A DNA stretch of 54,418 bases from JBAZKV01 sp964443545 (GCA_964443545.1 CAYUCV010000006.1:1-54418); one strand, 5' to 3'; counted from the first letter of the stretch, positions 22,034-31,012 are shown. The notes: generated by a model from the sequence alone, not told the origin. Numbers and translations are program-made.

Positions 22034-22432
22034 ATGACTATACAAGACCCGATAGGCGACATGTTCTTGAGGATCAAGAACGCAATAACTAAAAAAGACG
22101 ACAGGCTGGAGATGCCGGGCTCGACAATGAAGGCAAAAATAGCGGAACTGCTCAAAAACGAGGGATATATACATGGTTTTGAGGTCCTTGCCAAAGGCTC
22201 CCGCAAGGTCCTAAAGATCGATCTAAAGTACGGACCCGACAAAAAGTGCGCCATCAGCGGCATCAAGAGGGTGAGCAAGCCCTCGAGGCATTTGTACTCG
22301 GGAGCAAAGAACATACCTTTTGTGCAGAGCGGCTACGGATTGGCGATAATCTCAACTTCGCAGGGGCTGATGACGGATTCTCTGGCACGGCAGAAAAAGG
22401 TCGGCGGGGAAGTCATCTGCCAGATATGGTAG
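22034..22432 (+). CDS. rpsH: 30S ribosomal protein S8
   Basis: This is a 132-residue protein. It starts MTIQDPIGDMFLRIKNA and has the conserved C-terminal STSQGLMTDSLARQKKVGGE segment. It is a central organiser of 30S platform assembly and, in some bacteria, the spc-operon repressor. Confidence 0.96.
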   Translation: MTIQDPIGDMFLRIKNAITKKDDRLEMPGSTMKAKIAELLKNEGYIHGFEVLAKGSRKVLKIDLKYGPDKKCAISGIKRVSKPSRHLYSGAKNIPFVQSGYGLAIISTSQGLMTDSLARQKKVGGEVICQIW

Positions 22433-22439
22433 GAGTAAT

Positions 22440-22985
22440 ATGTCAAGAATAGGAAAAGCTCCGATAGAGGTCCCGTCAGGTGTCGAGGTAAAGATAGACG
22501 GCACTAAGATCTCGGTAAAAGGCCCCAAAGGCCAGACTTCGCTTACCTTTGATCCCTCGATAAAGGTAGAGCTCGAAGGGACCACGCTGCTTGTTAAGAG
22601 GACAAGCGAAGAAAAGAAGGTCAGGTCCATGCACGGCCTCTACAGGTCTATGATAGCCAATATGGTAAAAGGCGTCCATACCGGCTTTGAAAAAGTACTC
22701 GAAATAGTGGGCGTGGGTTATAAGGCTGCAAAGGAAGGAAAGAACCTGAACCTTTCCATGGGGTATTCCCATCCCGTTGTCATTGTTCCTCCTGCAGGGG
22801 TGGAGTTTTCCCTTGAGGGCCAGACCAAGATAAAGATCTCCGGATGCGATCCTGTTGTCATAGGGCAGATAGCCACCGACATCAAGCATGTTCGGCCTGT
22901 GGAGCCTTATAAGGGCAAGGGGATCCGTTACAGCGGACAGTATGTAAGAAGAAAAGCGGGCAAGACCGCGGCAAAAGCGGCATAA
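22440..22985 (+). CDS. rplF: 50S ribosomal protein L6
   Basis: This 181-residue protein contains two related halves and the conserved VGVGYKAAKEGK and RPVEPYKGKGIRYSGQYV segments. It lies near the factor-binding site. It starts 7 bases after rpsH. Confidence 0.96.
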   Translation: MSRIGKAPIEVPSGVEVKIDGTKISVKGPKGQTSLTFDPSIKVELEGTTLLVKRTSEEKKVRSMHGLYRSMIANMVKGVHTGFEKVLEIVGVGYKAAKEGKNLNLSMGYSHPVVIVPPAGVEFSLEGQTKIKISGCDPVVIGQIATDIKHVRPVEPYKGKGIRYSGQYVRRKAGKTAAKAA

Positions 22986-23003
22986 TTTTTTTGGGAGAAC
23001 GAA

Positions 23004-23330
23004 ATGAAAGACATTAAGAAAAAAATATTCGGGAGGTCGGACAGGCCGAGACTGTCGGTCTTTATAAGCCTTAAGAATATTTACGCACAGATAATAGACG
23101 ACGATAACTCCAGGACGCTTGTAAGCGCCTCTACGGTGGACAAAGAAGTTAAAAAGGACAAAAAGACGGCGGTCAATATTGCCGCGGCAAAAAAGGTCGG
23201 CGAGCTGCTGGCAAAAAGGGCGCTGGGAAAAGGCATCAGCACTGTTGTTTTTGACAGGGGGGAAAAAAAGTACCACGGAAGGATCGAGGCTCTTGCGCAG
23301 AGCGTAAGGGCGGCCGGGCTGAAATTTTAA
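23004..23330 (+). CDS. rplR: 50S ribosomal protein L18
   Basis: This 108-residue protein is slightly short for the family. PRLSVFISLKNIYAQIIDD and FDRGEKKYHGRIEALAQSVR are the 5S-rRNA-binding L18 signatures. GGGAGAACGAA precedes the ATG. Confidence 0.95.
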   Translation: MKDIKKKIFGRSDRPRLSVFISLKNIYAQIIDDDNSRTLVSASTVDKEVKKDKKTAVNIAAAKKVGELLAKRALGKGISTVVFDRGEKKYHGRIEALAQSVRAAGLKF

Positions 23331-23342
23331 CAGGAGGAAAAA

Positions 23343-23816
23343 GTGGCTCAATACAGAAGGAACGAAGAAGTTAAAGAATACAACGAGAAGGTGGTCCAGA
23401 TCAGGAGAGTGACCAAGGTGGTCAAGGGCGGGAAAAAGATGAGCTTCCGCGCTCTTGTTATTGTGGGCAACGGCAAAGGCAAGGTCGGGCTGGGGCTTGG
23501 CAAGGCCAACGAAGTCGCTTCCGCTATAAGAAAAGCCGTTGAGGACGGCAAAAAGAACCTGATAACCGTTGATATAAAGGACGGCACCATCGCGCACGAC
23601 TGCACAGGAAGGTTTTCTGCAAGCAGCACGGTCATAAAGCCGGCCCCTTCCGGGACAGGCGTTATTGCCGGAGGTTCTGTAAGGACGGTGCTGGAGCTGG
23701 CAGGCATCAAGAACATAGTCGCAAAATCCATCGGATCTGCAAATGCCATCAATGTGGCAAGGGCGACCATAGACGGACTGCTTCAGCTAAAAAGAACAGA
23801 GGTACAGGCGTCATGA
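23343..23816 (+). CDS. rpsE: 30S ribosomal protein S5
   Basis: This 157-residue protein has the dsRNA-binding segment GGKKMSFRALVIVGNGKGKVG and the C-terminal GSANAINVARATIDGL. GTG start with AGGAGG a few bases upstream. It overlaps rplO directly (ATGA); rpmD (L30), which usually sits between them, is absent. Confidence 0.96.
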   Translation: MAQYRRNEEVKEYNEKVVQIRRVTKVVKGGKKMSFRALVIVGNGKGKVGLGLGKANEVASAIRKAVEDGKKNLITVDIKDGTIAHDCTGRFSASSTVIKPAPSGTGVIAGGSVRTVLELAGIKNIVAKSIGSANAINVARATIDGLLQLKRTEVQAS

Positions 23817-24274
23817 TAAAACTCGGGCACATATCTCCCGCAAAAGGCGCAAGGAAAAAAGCGAAAAAAGTTGCCAGGGGGCACGGGAGCGGGCACGGTA
23901 AAACCGCCTGCAGAGGGCATAAAGGACAGAAGAGCCGCTCCGGGGGAGGCAAAGGCATAAGGTTCGAGGGAGGACAGACGCCGCTCTACAGAAGACTTCC
24001 CAAGATGGGGACCTTCAAGAACTATCCGTTCAAACAGGTGTATAACATACTTAACATCGCGCAGCTGGAGGTTTTTGAGGAAGGGGCCGTGGTAAAACTG
24101 CAGGACCTGATGAGCAAGTTCTTTTCTTCCACAAAAAAAGCGGCTCTTCTTCCGGTCAAAGTTCTCGGAGGCGGAGAGCTGAGCAAGAAACTGTCGGTAG
24201 AAGCGCATAAGTTCAGCGAAGAAGCGGCCAAAAAGATAGAAGCCGCAAAAGGAAAGGCGATCGTAATTAAGTGA
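23813..24274 (+). CDS. rplO: 50S ribosomal protein L15
   Basis: This 153-residue protein has the glycine-rich N-terminal half (ARGHGSGHGKTACRGHKGQ, SRSGGGKGIRFEGGQTPLYRR) characteristic of L15. It is coupled to rpsE upstream and secY downstream through 4-base overlaps. Confidence 0.96.
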   Translation: MIKLGHISPAKGARKKAKKVARGHGSGHGKTACRGHKGQKSRSGGGKGIRFEGGQTPLYRRLPKMGTFKNYPFKQVYNILNIAQLEVFEEGAVVKLQDLMSKFFSSTKKAALLPVKVLGGGELSKKLSVEAHKFSEEAAKKIEAAKGKAIVIK

Positions 24275-25533
24275 TCACAAGTCTTGCAGGATTGTTCAAT
24301 ATAGCAGACCTGAGAAAGAGAGTTCTCTTTACTCTGGGGATGATAGTGGTCTTTAGGCTGGGGGCGCACATCTCGGTCCCAGGAATAGACACCGTAAGGC
24401 TTCAGGCTTTATTCGGCCAGGGAAATCTTCTCGGTTTCCTGGACCTGTTCACCGGAGGGGCTCTGGTCAAGTTCTCGATCTTTGCAATGGGAATTGTCCC
24501 GTACATCAATGCTTCGATCATAATGCAGCTCCTTACGGCCGTGATACCTCAGCTCGAAGAGCTTTCCAAAGAAGGAGATTCCGGAAGAAAGCAGATAGCG
24601 CAGTATACAAGATATCTGACGATAGCGCTGGCACTTTTTCAGTCGGTAGGCATGGCTTTCTGGCTTAGGGGTGTCCTTGCTCCGGGGTACAGTTTTCCGT
24701 TCTTCCTTGTCGGCACGGTCATTTCCCTGACGGCGGGAACTGCCTTTATAATGTGGATCTCGGAACTGATCTCGGCCAACGGCATCGGCAACGGAGCGTC
24801 CCTGATAATCTTTGCAGGCATAGTGTCCAGGATCCCTTCCTACTTCGGGCAGACCTTAATGATCGTAAAGGGAGGGGCAAGCGTAATGGGAGTTGCGGTC
24901 CTTCTTATGGTCTTTCTTGTAATGATAGTTGCAATAGTGATAGTACAAGAGGCTCAGCGCAGGGTCCAGGTCCAGTACGCCAAAAAGATAGTCGGCCGAA
25001 GGGTTTACGGCGGGCAGACCACTTACATACCTTTGAGGCTCAACCAGGGAGGCGTCATTCCGATAATTTTTGCCTCTTCGGTGCTGCTTTTTCCGGCCAC
25101 TATTGCGCAATTTGTCCCCAACGACTTTATAAGAAGCCTTGTTTCGGCGGTTTCGCCCAGCGGTTCTTTCTATATGCTTTTTTATTTTCTGCTGATCTTC
25201 TTTTTCTGTTATTTCTATACCGCGATCACCTTTAATCCCAAGGAGCTCGCGGAGAATATAAAAAAGTACGGGGGCTTCATAACAGGTATAAGGCCGGGCA
25301 AGCCGACGGCGGATTTTTTTGAATATGTTATTACAAGGCTGACCCTGATGGGGGCCATATTCCTTGCGGTTATCGCTGTTATCCCCAGCATTATCGAAGG
25401 ACTAACACATATAACTACTTTTCAGGGGCTGGGAGCCACCGCGCTCCTCATAGTCGTGGGCGTGGCTCTTGACCTGGTGCGCCAGATACAGTCCCATCTT
25501 ATCAGCAGGCAGTATGAAGGGCTTCTGACTTAA
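24271..25533 (+). CDS. secY: preprotein translocase subunit SecY
   Basis: This 420-residue channel subunit shows about ten hydrophobic spans. Conserved cytoplasmic-loop segments QEAQRRVQVQYAKK and NPKELAENIKKYGGFI are present, with a C-terminal DLVRQIQSHLISRQYEG. It starts with a GTG overlapping the rplO stop. It pairs with SecE (2187-2408) in the Sec translocon. Confidence 0.97.
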   Translation: MITSLAGLFNIADLRKRVLFTLGMIVVFRLGAHISVPGIDTVRLQALFGQGNLLGFLDLFTGGALVKFSIFAMGIVPYINASIIMQLLTAVIPQLEELSKEGDSGRKQIAQYTRYLTIALALFQSVGMAFWLRGVLAPGYSFPFFLVGTVISLTAGTAFIMWISELISANGIGNGASLIIFAGIVSRIPSYFGQTLMIVKGGASVMGVAVLLMVFLVMIVAIVIVQEAQRRVQVQYAKKIVGRRVYGGQTTYIPLRLNQGGVIPIIFASSVLLFPATIAQFVPNDFIRSLVSAVSPSGSFYMLFYFLLIFFFCYFYTAITFNPKELAENIKKYGGFITGIRPGKPTADFFEYVITRLTLMGAIFLAVIAVIPSIIEGLTHITTFQGLGATALLIVVGVALDLVRQIQSHLISRQYEGLLT

Positions 25534-26157
25534 ATGAAAAAGAAGCTCATATTTTTAGGCCCGCCGGGATCAGGCAAGGGAACTCAGGCAAAAGAAATAG
25601 CCTTGGAGGCCGGGCTTGCGCACATCTCAATGGGCGATATTTTGAGACAGGCAATAAAGGACGGCACGCCTTCGGGAATCAAGGCTCAAGGTCATCTCAA
25701 AGCAGGCACGCTTGTGCCTGACGACCTTGTAAACGAAATAGCCAGGGATGCGCTTGTCAAGGCAAAAGGCGGGTTTATCCTTGACGGGTATCCCAGGACC
25801 GTGTACCAGGCAAAATTTCTTGAAGGCATAACGGACATAAACAAGGCTGTTTATATCGATGTCCCAAAAGAGGAGATAGTAAAGAGGCTGTCAGGCAGAC
25901 TGTCCTGCAGGAACTGCGGAAGGGTTTATCATGTGTCCGCCAATCCTCCAAAGGAGGAAGGCAAATGTGATTTCTGCTCGTCGCAGCTCTATATAAGGAA
26001 CGATGACAAAGAAGAGACTATCCTGAAAAGGCTTGAGGTGTTCGAAAAGGAAACGGCCCCTCTCAAATCACATTATGAGGTAAAAGGGATCCTTGCAAAG
26101 GTTAACGGCTCTGGGGCTCCTTCCGAGATCCAGGCCAGGATCCTTTCGGCGGTATGA
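25534..26157 (+). CDS. adk: adenylate kinase, zinc-LID type
   Basis: This 207-residue enzyme interconverts ATP + AMP and 2 ADP. The P-loop GPPGSGKGTQ is at residues 9-18, and DGYPRT is the AMP-site motif. The LID domain has CRNCGRVYH...CDFC, a four-cysteine zinc site typical of Gram-positive and thermophile enzymes. It starts at the base after the secY stop, in the usual secY-adk-map order. Confidence 0.96.
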   Translation: MKKKLIFLGPPGSGKGTQAKEIALEAGLAHISMGDILRQAIKDGTPSGIKAQGHLKAGTLVPDDLVNEIARDALVKAKGGFILDGYPRTVYQAKFLEGITDINKAVYIDVPKEEIVKRLSGRLSCRNCGRVYHVSANPPKEEGKCDFCSSQLYIRNDDKEETILKRLEVFEKETAPLKSHYEVKGILAKVNGSGAPSEIQARILSAV

Positions 26158-26900
26158 TAATAAAGAAGAATGAGGAAGAGATAGAGAACATTAAAAAAGC
26201 CTGCCGGATAGCGGCAAGCGTCCTGTTAAAAGCGGGAAAAGAGGTAAGGCCCGGAATGAAGACAAGAGAACTGGATACTTTTATAGAGAACGAGCTCGTA
26301 AATAGCGGCGCAAAACCCGCTTTTAAGGGCTACAGGGGCTACCGCCATGCGAGTTGCCTTTCGGTGAATAATGAGGTGGTTCACGGCATCCCGGGCGACA
26401 GAGAGCTGTGCGAAGGAGATATCGTAGGCATTGATGTCGGAGCCATCTATAACGGCTGCTATGGAGATACGGCAAAGACCTTTCCGGTCGGTAAGGTGGG
26501 CAAAAGCGCAAAAAACCTGATCCGCACCGCGCAGGAATGCCTTGAAAAAGGCATCGAAGCAGTAAAAAACGGCAAAAGAATAGGCGACATTTCTAATGCC
26601 ATTGAGTCGCACGCTTCAAGAAAGGGCTACAGCGTTGTCAGGGACCTGTTCGGCCACGGGGTCGGCAGGCAGCTGCACGAGGACCCTCTTATCCCCAATT
26701 TTGGCAAACCGGGTCAGGGCCCCAAGATAGAGCCGGGCATGACCTTTGCGATCGAGCCGATGCTGAACACAGGGCAGAGTTCGATAGTGACCCTGGACGA
26801 CGGCTGGACCGTGGTCACTTCCGACGGAGGATTGTCGGCGCATTTTGAACACACGGTGCTGGTGAGCAGCGACAGCGTCGAAGTCCTGACAAGGATCTGA
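26154..26900 (+). CDS. map: methionine aminopeptidase, type I
   Basis: This 248-residue metalloenzyme removes the initiator Met. Metal ligands are seen in GIDVGAIYNGCYGDTAKT, GHGVGRQLHEDP, TFAIEPM and the last Glu in AHFEHTVLV. There is no N-terminal zinc-finger extension. It overlaps adk (ATGA). Confidence 0.96.
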   Translation: MIIKKNEEEIENIKKACRIAASVLLKAGKEVRPGMKTRELDTFIENELVNSGAKPAFKGYRGYRHASCLSVNNEVVHGIPGDRELCEGDIVGIDVGAIYNGCYGDTAKTFPVGKVGKSAKNLIRTAQECLEKGIEAVKNGKRIGDISNAIESHASRKGYSVVRDLFGHGVGRQLHEDPLIPNFGKPGQGPKIEPGMTFAIEPMLNTGQSSIVTLDDGWTVVTSDGGLSAHFEHTVLVSSDSVEVLTRI

Positions 26901-26901
26901 A

Positions 26902-27123
26902 ATGGTAAAAGACAAAGATGTCATAGAGTTTGAAGGGGAAGTGCTCGAAGCTCTTCCAAGCGCTCTGTTCAAGGTAAAACTCGAGACGGGGCAGGTGATG
27001 CTGGCGCATGTGTCCGGCAAGATAAGGAAGCATTTTATCAGGATCCTTCCCGGGGACAAGGTCAAGGTGGAACTTTCCCCCTATGACCTTACCAGAGGAA
27101 GAATTACCTACAGGGGGAAATAA
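26902..27123 (+). CDS. infA: translation initiation factor IF-1
   Basis: This 73-residue OB-fold protein contains HVSGKIRKHFIRILPGDKVKVELSPYDLTRGRI, split across two strands, an almost universal IF-1 pattern. It blocks the ribosomal A site during initiation. It lies between map and rpmJ as in many bacteria. Confidence 0.97.
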   Translation: MVKDKDVIEFEGEVLEALPSALFKVKLETGQVMLAHVSGKIRKHFIRILPGDKVKVELSPYDLTRGRITYRGK

Positions 27124-27124
27124 T

Positions 27125-27238
27125 ATGAAAGTTAGATCGTCGGTAAAAAAGATCTGTGTGGACTGCAAAATGGTCAAAAGACATGGCAAACTTTATGTTA
27201 TCTGCAAAAATCCAAAGCATAAGCAGAGACAGGGCTGA
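27125..27238 (+). CDS. rpmJ: 50S ribosomal protein L36 (zinc-binding form)
   Basis: This 37-residue protein reads MKVRSSVKKICVDCKMVKRH and continues to a C-terminal GKLYVICKNPKHKQRQG. The zinc ligands C11, C14, C27 and H32 are all present. It was found by direct translation because it is short. It lies between infA and rpsM, the classic position. Confidence 0.95.
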   Translation: MKVRSSVKKICVDCKMVKRHGKLYVICKNPKHKQRQG

Positions 27239-27258
27239 AGGATAAAAAGGAGAATAAA

Positions 27259-27648
27259 ATGGCGCGAATTTCCGGGGTTGATCTTCCTAAAAATAAAAGG
27301 GCCGAGATAGGCCTTACCTATATTTACGGGATAGGACAGACGGTAAGCCGCAAGATACTCAAAGAGGCCTCGGTCCCCGTGGAAACCAAGGTAAAGGACC
27401 TGACGGAGGAAGAGATAGTCAGGATAAGGGACATCATAAAGAATTACAAGGTGGAAGGCGACCTGCGCAAGGATGTGTCCCTAAATGTCAAACGCCTGAT
27501 GGACATAGGCACCTACAGGGGCGTAAGGCACAGGAGAGGGCTTCCGGTCAGAGGCCAGAGGACCAAGACGAATGCAAGGACCAAGAGAGGCAAGAGAAAG
27601 ACGGTCGGGGTCGGCAAGAGAAAAGAAGAAAATAAAAAGTCGGAATAA
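27259..27648 (+). CDS. rpsM: 30S ribosomal protein S13
   Basis: This 129-residue protein has YIYGIGQTVSRKIL near the N-terminus and YRGVRHRRGLPVRGQRTKTNAR near the C-terminus, the S13 signatures. The C-terminal tail is Lys-rich. AAAAAGGAGAATAAA lies before the ATG. Confidence 0.96.
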   Translation: MARISGVDLPKNKRAEIGLTYIYGIGQTVSRKILKEASVPVETKVKDLTEEEIVRIRDIIKNYKVEGDLRKDVSLNVKRLMDIGTYRGVRHRRGLPVRGQRTKTNARTKRGKRKTVGVGKRKEENKKSE

Positions 27649-27663
27649 AGGGAGGTCTAATTA

Positions 27664-28059
27664 ATGGCTGAAGAAAAAGAAGTAGTTAAGAAGAAGAAAA
27701 AGGACAAAAGAGCCCCTCTGCAGGGAACTGCCTACATTAAGGCTACTTTTAACAACACGATAATATCCATCACGGATTCAAAAGGAGCCGTGGTAGCCTG
27801 GGCCTCCTCGGGCAACGCCGGCTTTAAGGGCACCAAAAAGGGGACCCCTTTTGCGGCCCAGTCGGCAGCGGAGATAGCCGCCAGAAAAGCGCTTGAACTG
27901 GGAATGAAAGAGGTAAGTGTTTTTGTCAAAGGCCCCGGGTCCGGAAGAGAGACTGCCATCAGGGCTCTTCAAGCGGCCGGACTTGATATCAACTGCATAA
28001 AAGATGTGACGCCGATCCCTCACAACGGGTGCAGGCCCAGAAAGAGAAGGAGAGTTTAA
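27664..28059 (+). CDS. rpsK: 30S ribosomal protein S11
   Basis: This 131-residue protein has a Lys/Glu-rich N-terminal tail, then AYIKATFNNTIISITD and KGPGSGRETAIRALQAAGL, diagnostic for S11. It lies on the 30S platform. The gene ends one base before rpsD. Confidence 0.96.
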   Translation: MAEEKEVVKKKKKDKRAPLQGTAYIKATFNNTIISITDSKGAVVAWASSGNAGFKGTKKGTPFAAQSAAEIAARKALELGMKEVSVFVKGPGSGRETAIRALQAAGLDINCIKDVTPIPHNGCRPRKRRRV

Positions 28060-28680
28060 ATGGGAAGACACACGGGACCAAGATGCAAACTGTGCAGGAG
28101 CGAAGGGGCAAAACTCTTCCTTAAGGGGGACAGATGCTTCGGTGCCAAATGCGCATTTGCAAAAAGGGGATACAGGCCCGGACAGCACGGACAGGCGCAG
28201 AAAAGGATGTCCGAGTTCTCTCTCAGATTGCGTGAAAAACAGAAAGCAAAGAGGATCTTCGGATTGTCGGAGGTCCAGTTCAGGAATTACTTTGAGCTTG
28301 CCTCAAAAAGTAAGACATCGACCGGCGAAAAACTTTTGGAACTGGTGGAAAGGCGTCTTGACAATGTTGTTTTCAGGCTGGCAATGGCTTCTTCCAGAGA
28401 GGAGGCCAGGCAGCTGGTCCGCAACGGCCATATAACGGTTAACGGCAAAAAGGTGAACATTCCGTCCTTTTGCGTCAAGGTTAACGATGTGATAGGCGTA
28501 AAGGAACTTTCGGCGGGCAAAATGAAGGTAAGACTGGAAAAACTTTCGGAGCGCCAGGCCCCCTCTTGGCTTTCGTACGACAGCGAAAAAATGCAGGGTC
28601 AGGTGATGTCCTATCCAAGGAGAGAAGAGATGGACACACTGATATCCGAGAACCTGATAGTCGAGTTCTATTCTAGATAG
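28060..28680 (+). CDS. rpsD: 30S ribosomal protein S4 (zinc-binding form)
   Basis: This 206-residue protein has an N-terminal four-cysteine set (CKLC at residues 9-12, then C26 and C31) marking the C+ zinc form. It is followed by YRPGQHG and an S4 RNA-binding domain (LDNVVFRLAMASSREEARQL). It is a primary 16S rRNA binder. Confidence 0.96.
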   Translation: MGRHTGPRCKLCRSEGAKLFLKGDRCFGAKCAFAKRGYRPGQHGQAQKRMSEFSLRLREKQKAKRIFGLSEVQFRNYFELASKSKTSTGEKLLELVERRLDNVVFRLAMASSREEARQLVRNGHITVNGKKVNIPSFCVKVNDVIGVKELSAGKMKVRLEKLSERQAPSWLSYDSEKMQGQVMSYPRREEMDTLISENLIVEFYSR

Positions 28681-28694
28681 GAGGAGAAAAACAG

Positions 28695-29654
28695 ATGGTG
28701 ATTTTAGGAGAAAAGCCCTGGGTCAAGTACGAGCCTCATGACGATTTTTACGGAAGGTTCATTGCAGAGCCTCTTGAAAGGGGATACGGCTCGACGCTGG
28801 GCAATACCCTGAGGAGAGTGCTTCTGTCGTCCCTTGTTGGAGCGGCTGTTACCTCCATAAGGATAGAGAATGTAGCCCACGAGTTTTCCACTATCCCGAA
28901 CGTAGTGGAAGATGTGCTGCAGCTCATCTTAAATATAAAGCAGATCGTGATCAGGTCCCACTCCGATGTGCCTAAAATAATAAAGCTGGAAGCGCACGGC
29001 AAAGGGCTTGTTACCGCCAAGGACATAAAGCATGATGCGGAGATCGAAATAGTGAACCCGGACCAGCCGATCGCTACCCTTGAAGCCGGCGGCAAGCTCA
29101 ATATCGAGATGGTGGTGGAAAAAGGAAAGGGATTTGTGGTAGGGGAGAGGAACAAGAAAGCCAATCAGCCTCTGGGCACTATCCCGGTTGATTCTATCTT
29201 TACTCCCGTCAGAAAAGTGAACCTTACCATAGAAGAGGTCAGAGTAGGGCAGGAGATCAATTATGACAGGCTGGTGCTTGATGTGTGGACAAACGGCTCT
29301 ATAAAGCCGGACGATGCGGTAAAAGCCAGCGCCAAGATACTCGAGCGCCATATCGACATGTTCATAAACATGGGAGAGAGGGCGGATGAACTTCAGATAG
29401 AGATAAAAGGCTCCGACGATCTGGACAACGCTGTTCTTGAGAAGAGCGTGGACGAATTAGAGCTTTCCGCAAGGTCGTTGAACTGCCTTAAGAAGTCGGA
29501 CATCAACAAGATAAGGGACCTGGTGCAGCTTACCGAGGACGATCTGGACAAGATAAAGAACCTCGGTTCCAAATCGAGTGATGAGATAAAAGAAAGCCTT
29601 TTTTCCAGGTACAATTTGAGCCTCAAGGGCGCGCAAAAAGGGGAAGACAAGTAA
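28695..29654 (+). CDS. rpoA: DNA-directed RNA polymerase subunit alpha
   Basis: This 319-residue protein has the N-terminal assembly domain (EPLERGYGSTLGNTLRRVLLSS), a linker around residue 240 and the C-terminal HhH domain (LELSARSLNCLKKSDI...LGSKSSDEI) that contacts UP elements and activators. A GATAGGAGGAGAAAAACAG sequence upstream provides a strong Shine-Dalgarno. Confidence 0.97.
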   Translation: MVILGEKPWVKYEPHDDFYGRFIAEPLERGYGSTLGNTLRRVLLSSLVGAAVTSIRIENVAHEFSTIPNVVEDVLQLILNIKQIVIRSHSDVPKIIKLEAHGKGLVTAKDIKHDAEIEIVNPDQPIATLEAGGKLNIEMVVEKGKGFVVGERNKKANQPLGTIPVDSIFTPVRKVNLTIEEVRVGQEINYDRLVLDVWTNGSIKPDDAVKASAKILERHIDMFINMGERADELQIEIKGSDDLDNAVLEKSVDELELSARSLNCLKKSDINKIRDLVQLTEDDLDKIKNLGSKSSDEIKESLFSRYNLSLKGAQKGEDK

Positions 29655-29655
29655 T

Positions 29656-30009
29656 ATGAGGCACAAAAAAGCGTACAGAAAGCTGAGCAAGCCCACTGAC
29701 CAGAGGCTGGCCATGCTAAAAAGCATAACCTTAGGCCTTTTGAAGAACGGAAAGGTATCAACTTCAAAGGCAAGAGCGCTTGAAGTGAGATTCTTTGCAG
29801 AAAAACTGGTTGCCCTTTCCAAAAAAGGCGACCTCTTTTCAAAAAGGAAAGCGCTCTCGATGATCCGCGACAAAGCCATTATCAAAGAGCTTTTTGCGAC
29901 GGGCCCGGAGCGGTTCAAGGACAATAAGGGCGGAGTGACGAGGATAACAAAAACGGGTTCGCGCAGAGGGGACAATGCAAAAATGGTCCTGCTGGAGTTG
30001 GTAAACTGA
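29656..30009 (+). CDS. rplQ: 50S ribosomal protein L17
   Basis: This 117-residue protein begins MRHKKAYRKLSKPTDQRLAM, the conserved L17 N-terminus. It lies immediately after rpoA, the standard end of the alpha operon. Here the operon continues into rplM. Confidence 0.96.
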   Translation: MRHKKAYRKLSKPTDQRLAMLKSITLGLLKNGKVSTSKARALEVRFFAEKLVALSKKGDLFSKRKALSMIRDKAIIKELFATGPERFKDNKGGVTRITKTGSRRGDNAKMVLLELVN

Positions 30010-30034
30010 AAAAGGCAAGCGGAAGGATGGAACA

Positions 30035-30472
30035 ATGAAAAGGAACAAAACATATTCGGCAAAAACAGGAGAAGTGATCAGGAACTGGTTCATAGTTGAC
30101 GCCAAAGACAAGGTCCTGGGGCGGCTTGCCAGCAAAGTGGCCAATGTTATAAGGGGCAAAGAAAAGGCGCAATACACGCCACATATAGACACGGGGGATT
30201 TTGTTGTGGTGATCAATGCCTCGGAGATAAAGGTCACAGGCAAAAAAATGGAGCAGAAGATCTATTTCAGGCATTCCGGTTATCCGGGAGGCCACAAGAT
30301 GACCCCGTTAAAGGACCAGCTTTCCAGATTCCCGGAAAGGGTCATTACCTCGGCGGTGAGAGGTATGCTTCCTAAAGGTCGTCTGGGCGACAGGCTGATA
30401 ACAAAATTGAAGGTTTACAAGGGTTCTGAATATAAACAGACCGCACAAAAGCCTCAGCAACTAGAGGTTTAA
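30035..30472 (+). CDS. rplM: 50S ribosomal protein L13
   Basis: This 145-residue protein has WFIVDAKDKVLGRLAS near the N-terminus and AVRGMLPKGRLGDRLITKLKVY near the C-terminus. It is an early 50S assembly protein. The rplM-rpsI pair is joined directly to the alpha operon with no intervening terminator. Confidence 0.96.
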   Translation: MKRNKTYSAKTGEVIRNWFIVDAKDKVLGRLASKVANVIRGKEKAQYTPHIDTGDFVVVINASEIKVTGKKMEQKIYFRHSGYPGGHKMTPLKDQLSRFPERVITSAVRGMLPKGRLGDRLITKLKVYKGSEYKQTAQKPQQLEV

Positions 30473-30484
30473 AAGGAGTAAAAA

Positions 30485-31009
30485 ATGACCGAAAGCCAGG
30501 AGACAAAGAAGACCGCAAAAAAGCCGGCAAGGAAAAAAACGGCCGCGGCAGCGGGAGAGGCTGGAGCGCCTGAAAAGGCCACGCATGTAAAAAAAGAGAG
30601 CCGAAAGGAAGCGCACAGAAAACCTCTTGCGGTTGCTGTTGGCAGAAGAAAGACCGCGGTTGCAAGGGTATTTCTTTACCAGGGCAGCGGCGGCATAGTT
30701 GTCAACAAAAGGGACTACAAGCAGTATGTTTCTAACCGCCAGCTTTTGATCTCTTCTATCCTGGAGCCGCTTGTTATCGTCAACCAGTTATCCTCTTATA
30801 ATGCCGAGATCCTGTGCAGGGGAGGCGGTGTTGCTTCGCAGGCAGATGCGATCAAGCTGGGGATAGCAAGAGCTCTCTGCCGGATAGACGCGGCGCTAAA
30901 ACCGCAGCTGTCAAAAGCAGGCTGCCTGGCAAGGGACCCCAGAGCCAAGGAAAGAAAGAAATACGGCCGCAAACGCGCCAGGAAACGCTTCCAGTACACC
31001 AAGAGATAA
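30485..31009 (+). CDS. rpsI: 30S ribosomal protein S9 with Lys/Ala-rich N-terminal extension
   Basis: The core starts near residue 47 (PLAVAVGRRKTAVARVFL) and ends in the conserved KKYGRKRARKRFQYTKR tail that touches P-site tRNA. About 46 extra N-terminal residues rich in Lys, Ala and Glu precede it, making the protein 174 residues instead of ~130. AAAAGGAGTAAAAA before the ATG supports this long start. It is the last gene of the superoperon. Confidence 0.94.
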   Translation: MTESQETKKTAKKPARKKTAAAAGEAGAPEKATHVKKESRKEAHRKPLAVAVGRRKTAVARVFLYQGSGGIVVNKRDYKQYVSNRQLLISSILEPLVIVNQLSSYNAEILCRGGGVASQADAIKLGIARALCRIDAALKPQLSKAGCLARDPRAKERKKYGRKRARKRFQYTKR

Positions 31010-31012
31010 AAA

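Noticed and set aside
24753..25235. A 160-residue plus-strand frame inside secY
   Set aside because: It lies entirely in a second frame of a well-conserved gene and has no coding signature.
25700..25721. Inverted repeat CAGGCAC/GTGCCTG inside adk
   Set aside because: It is a short palindrome within well-conserved coding sequence with normal codon use; probably chance.
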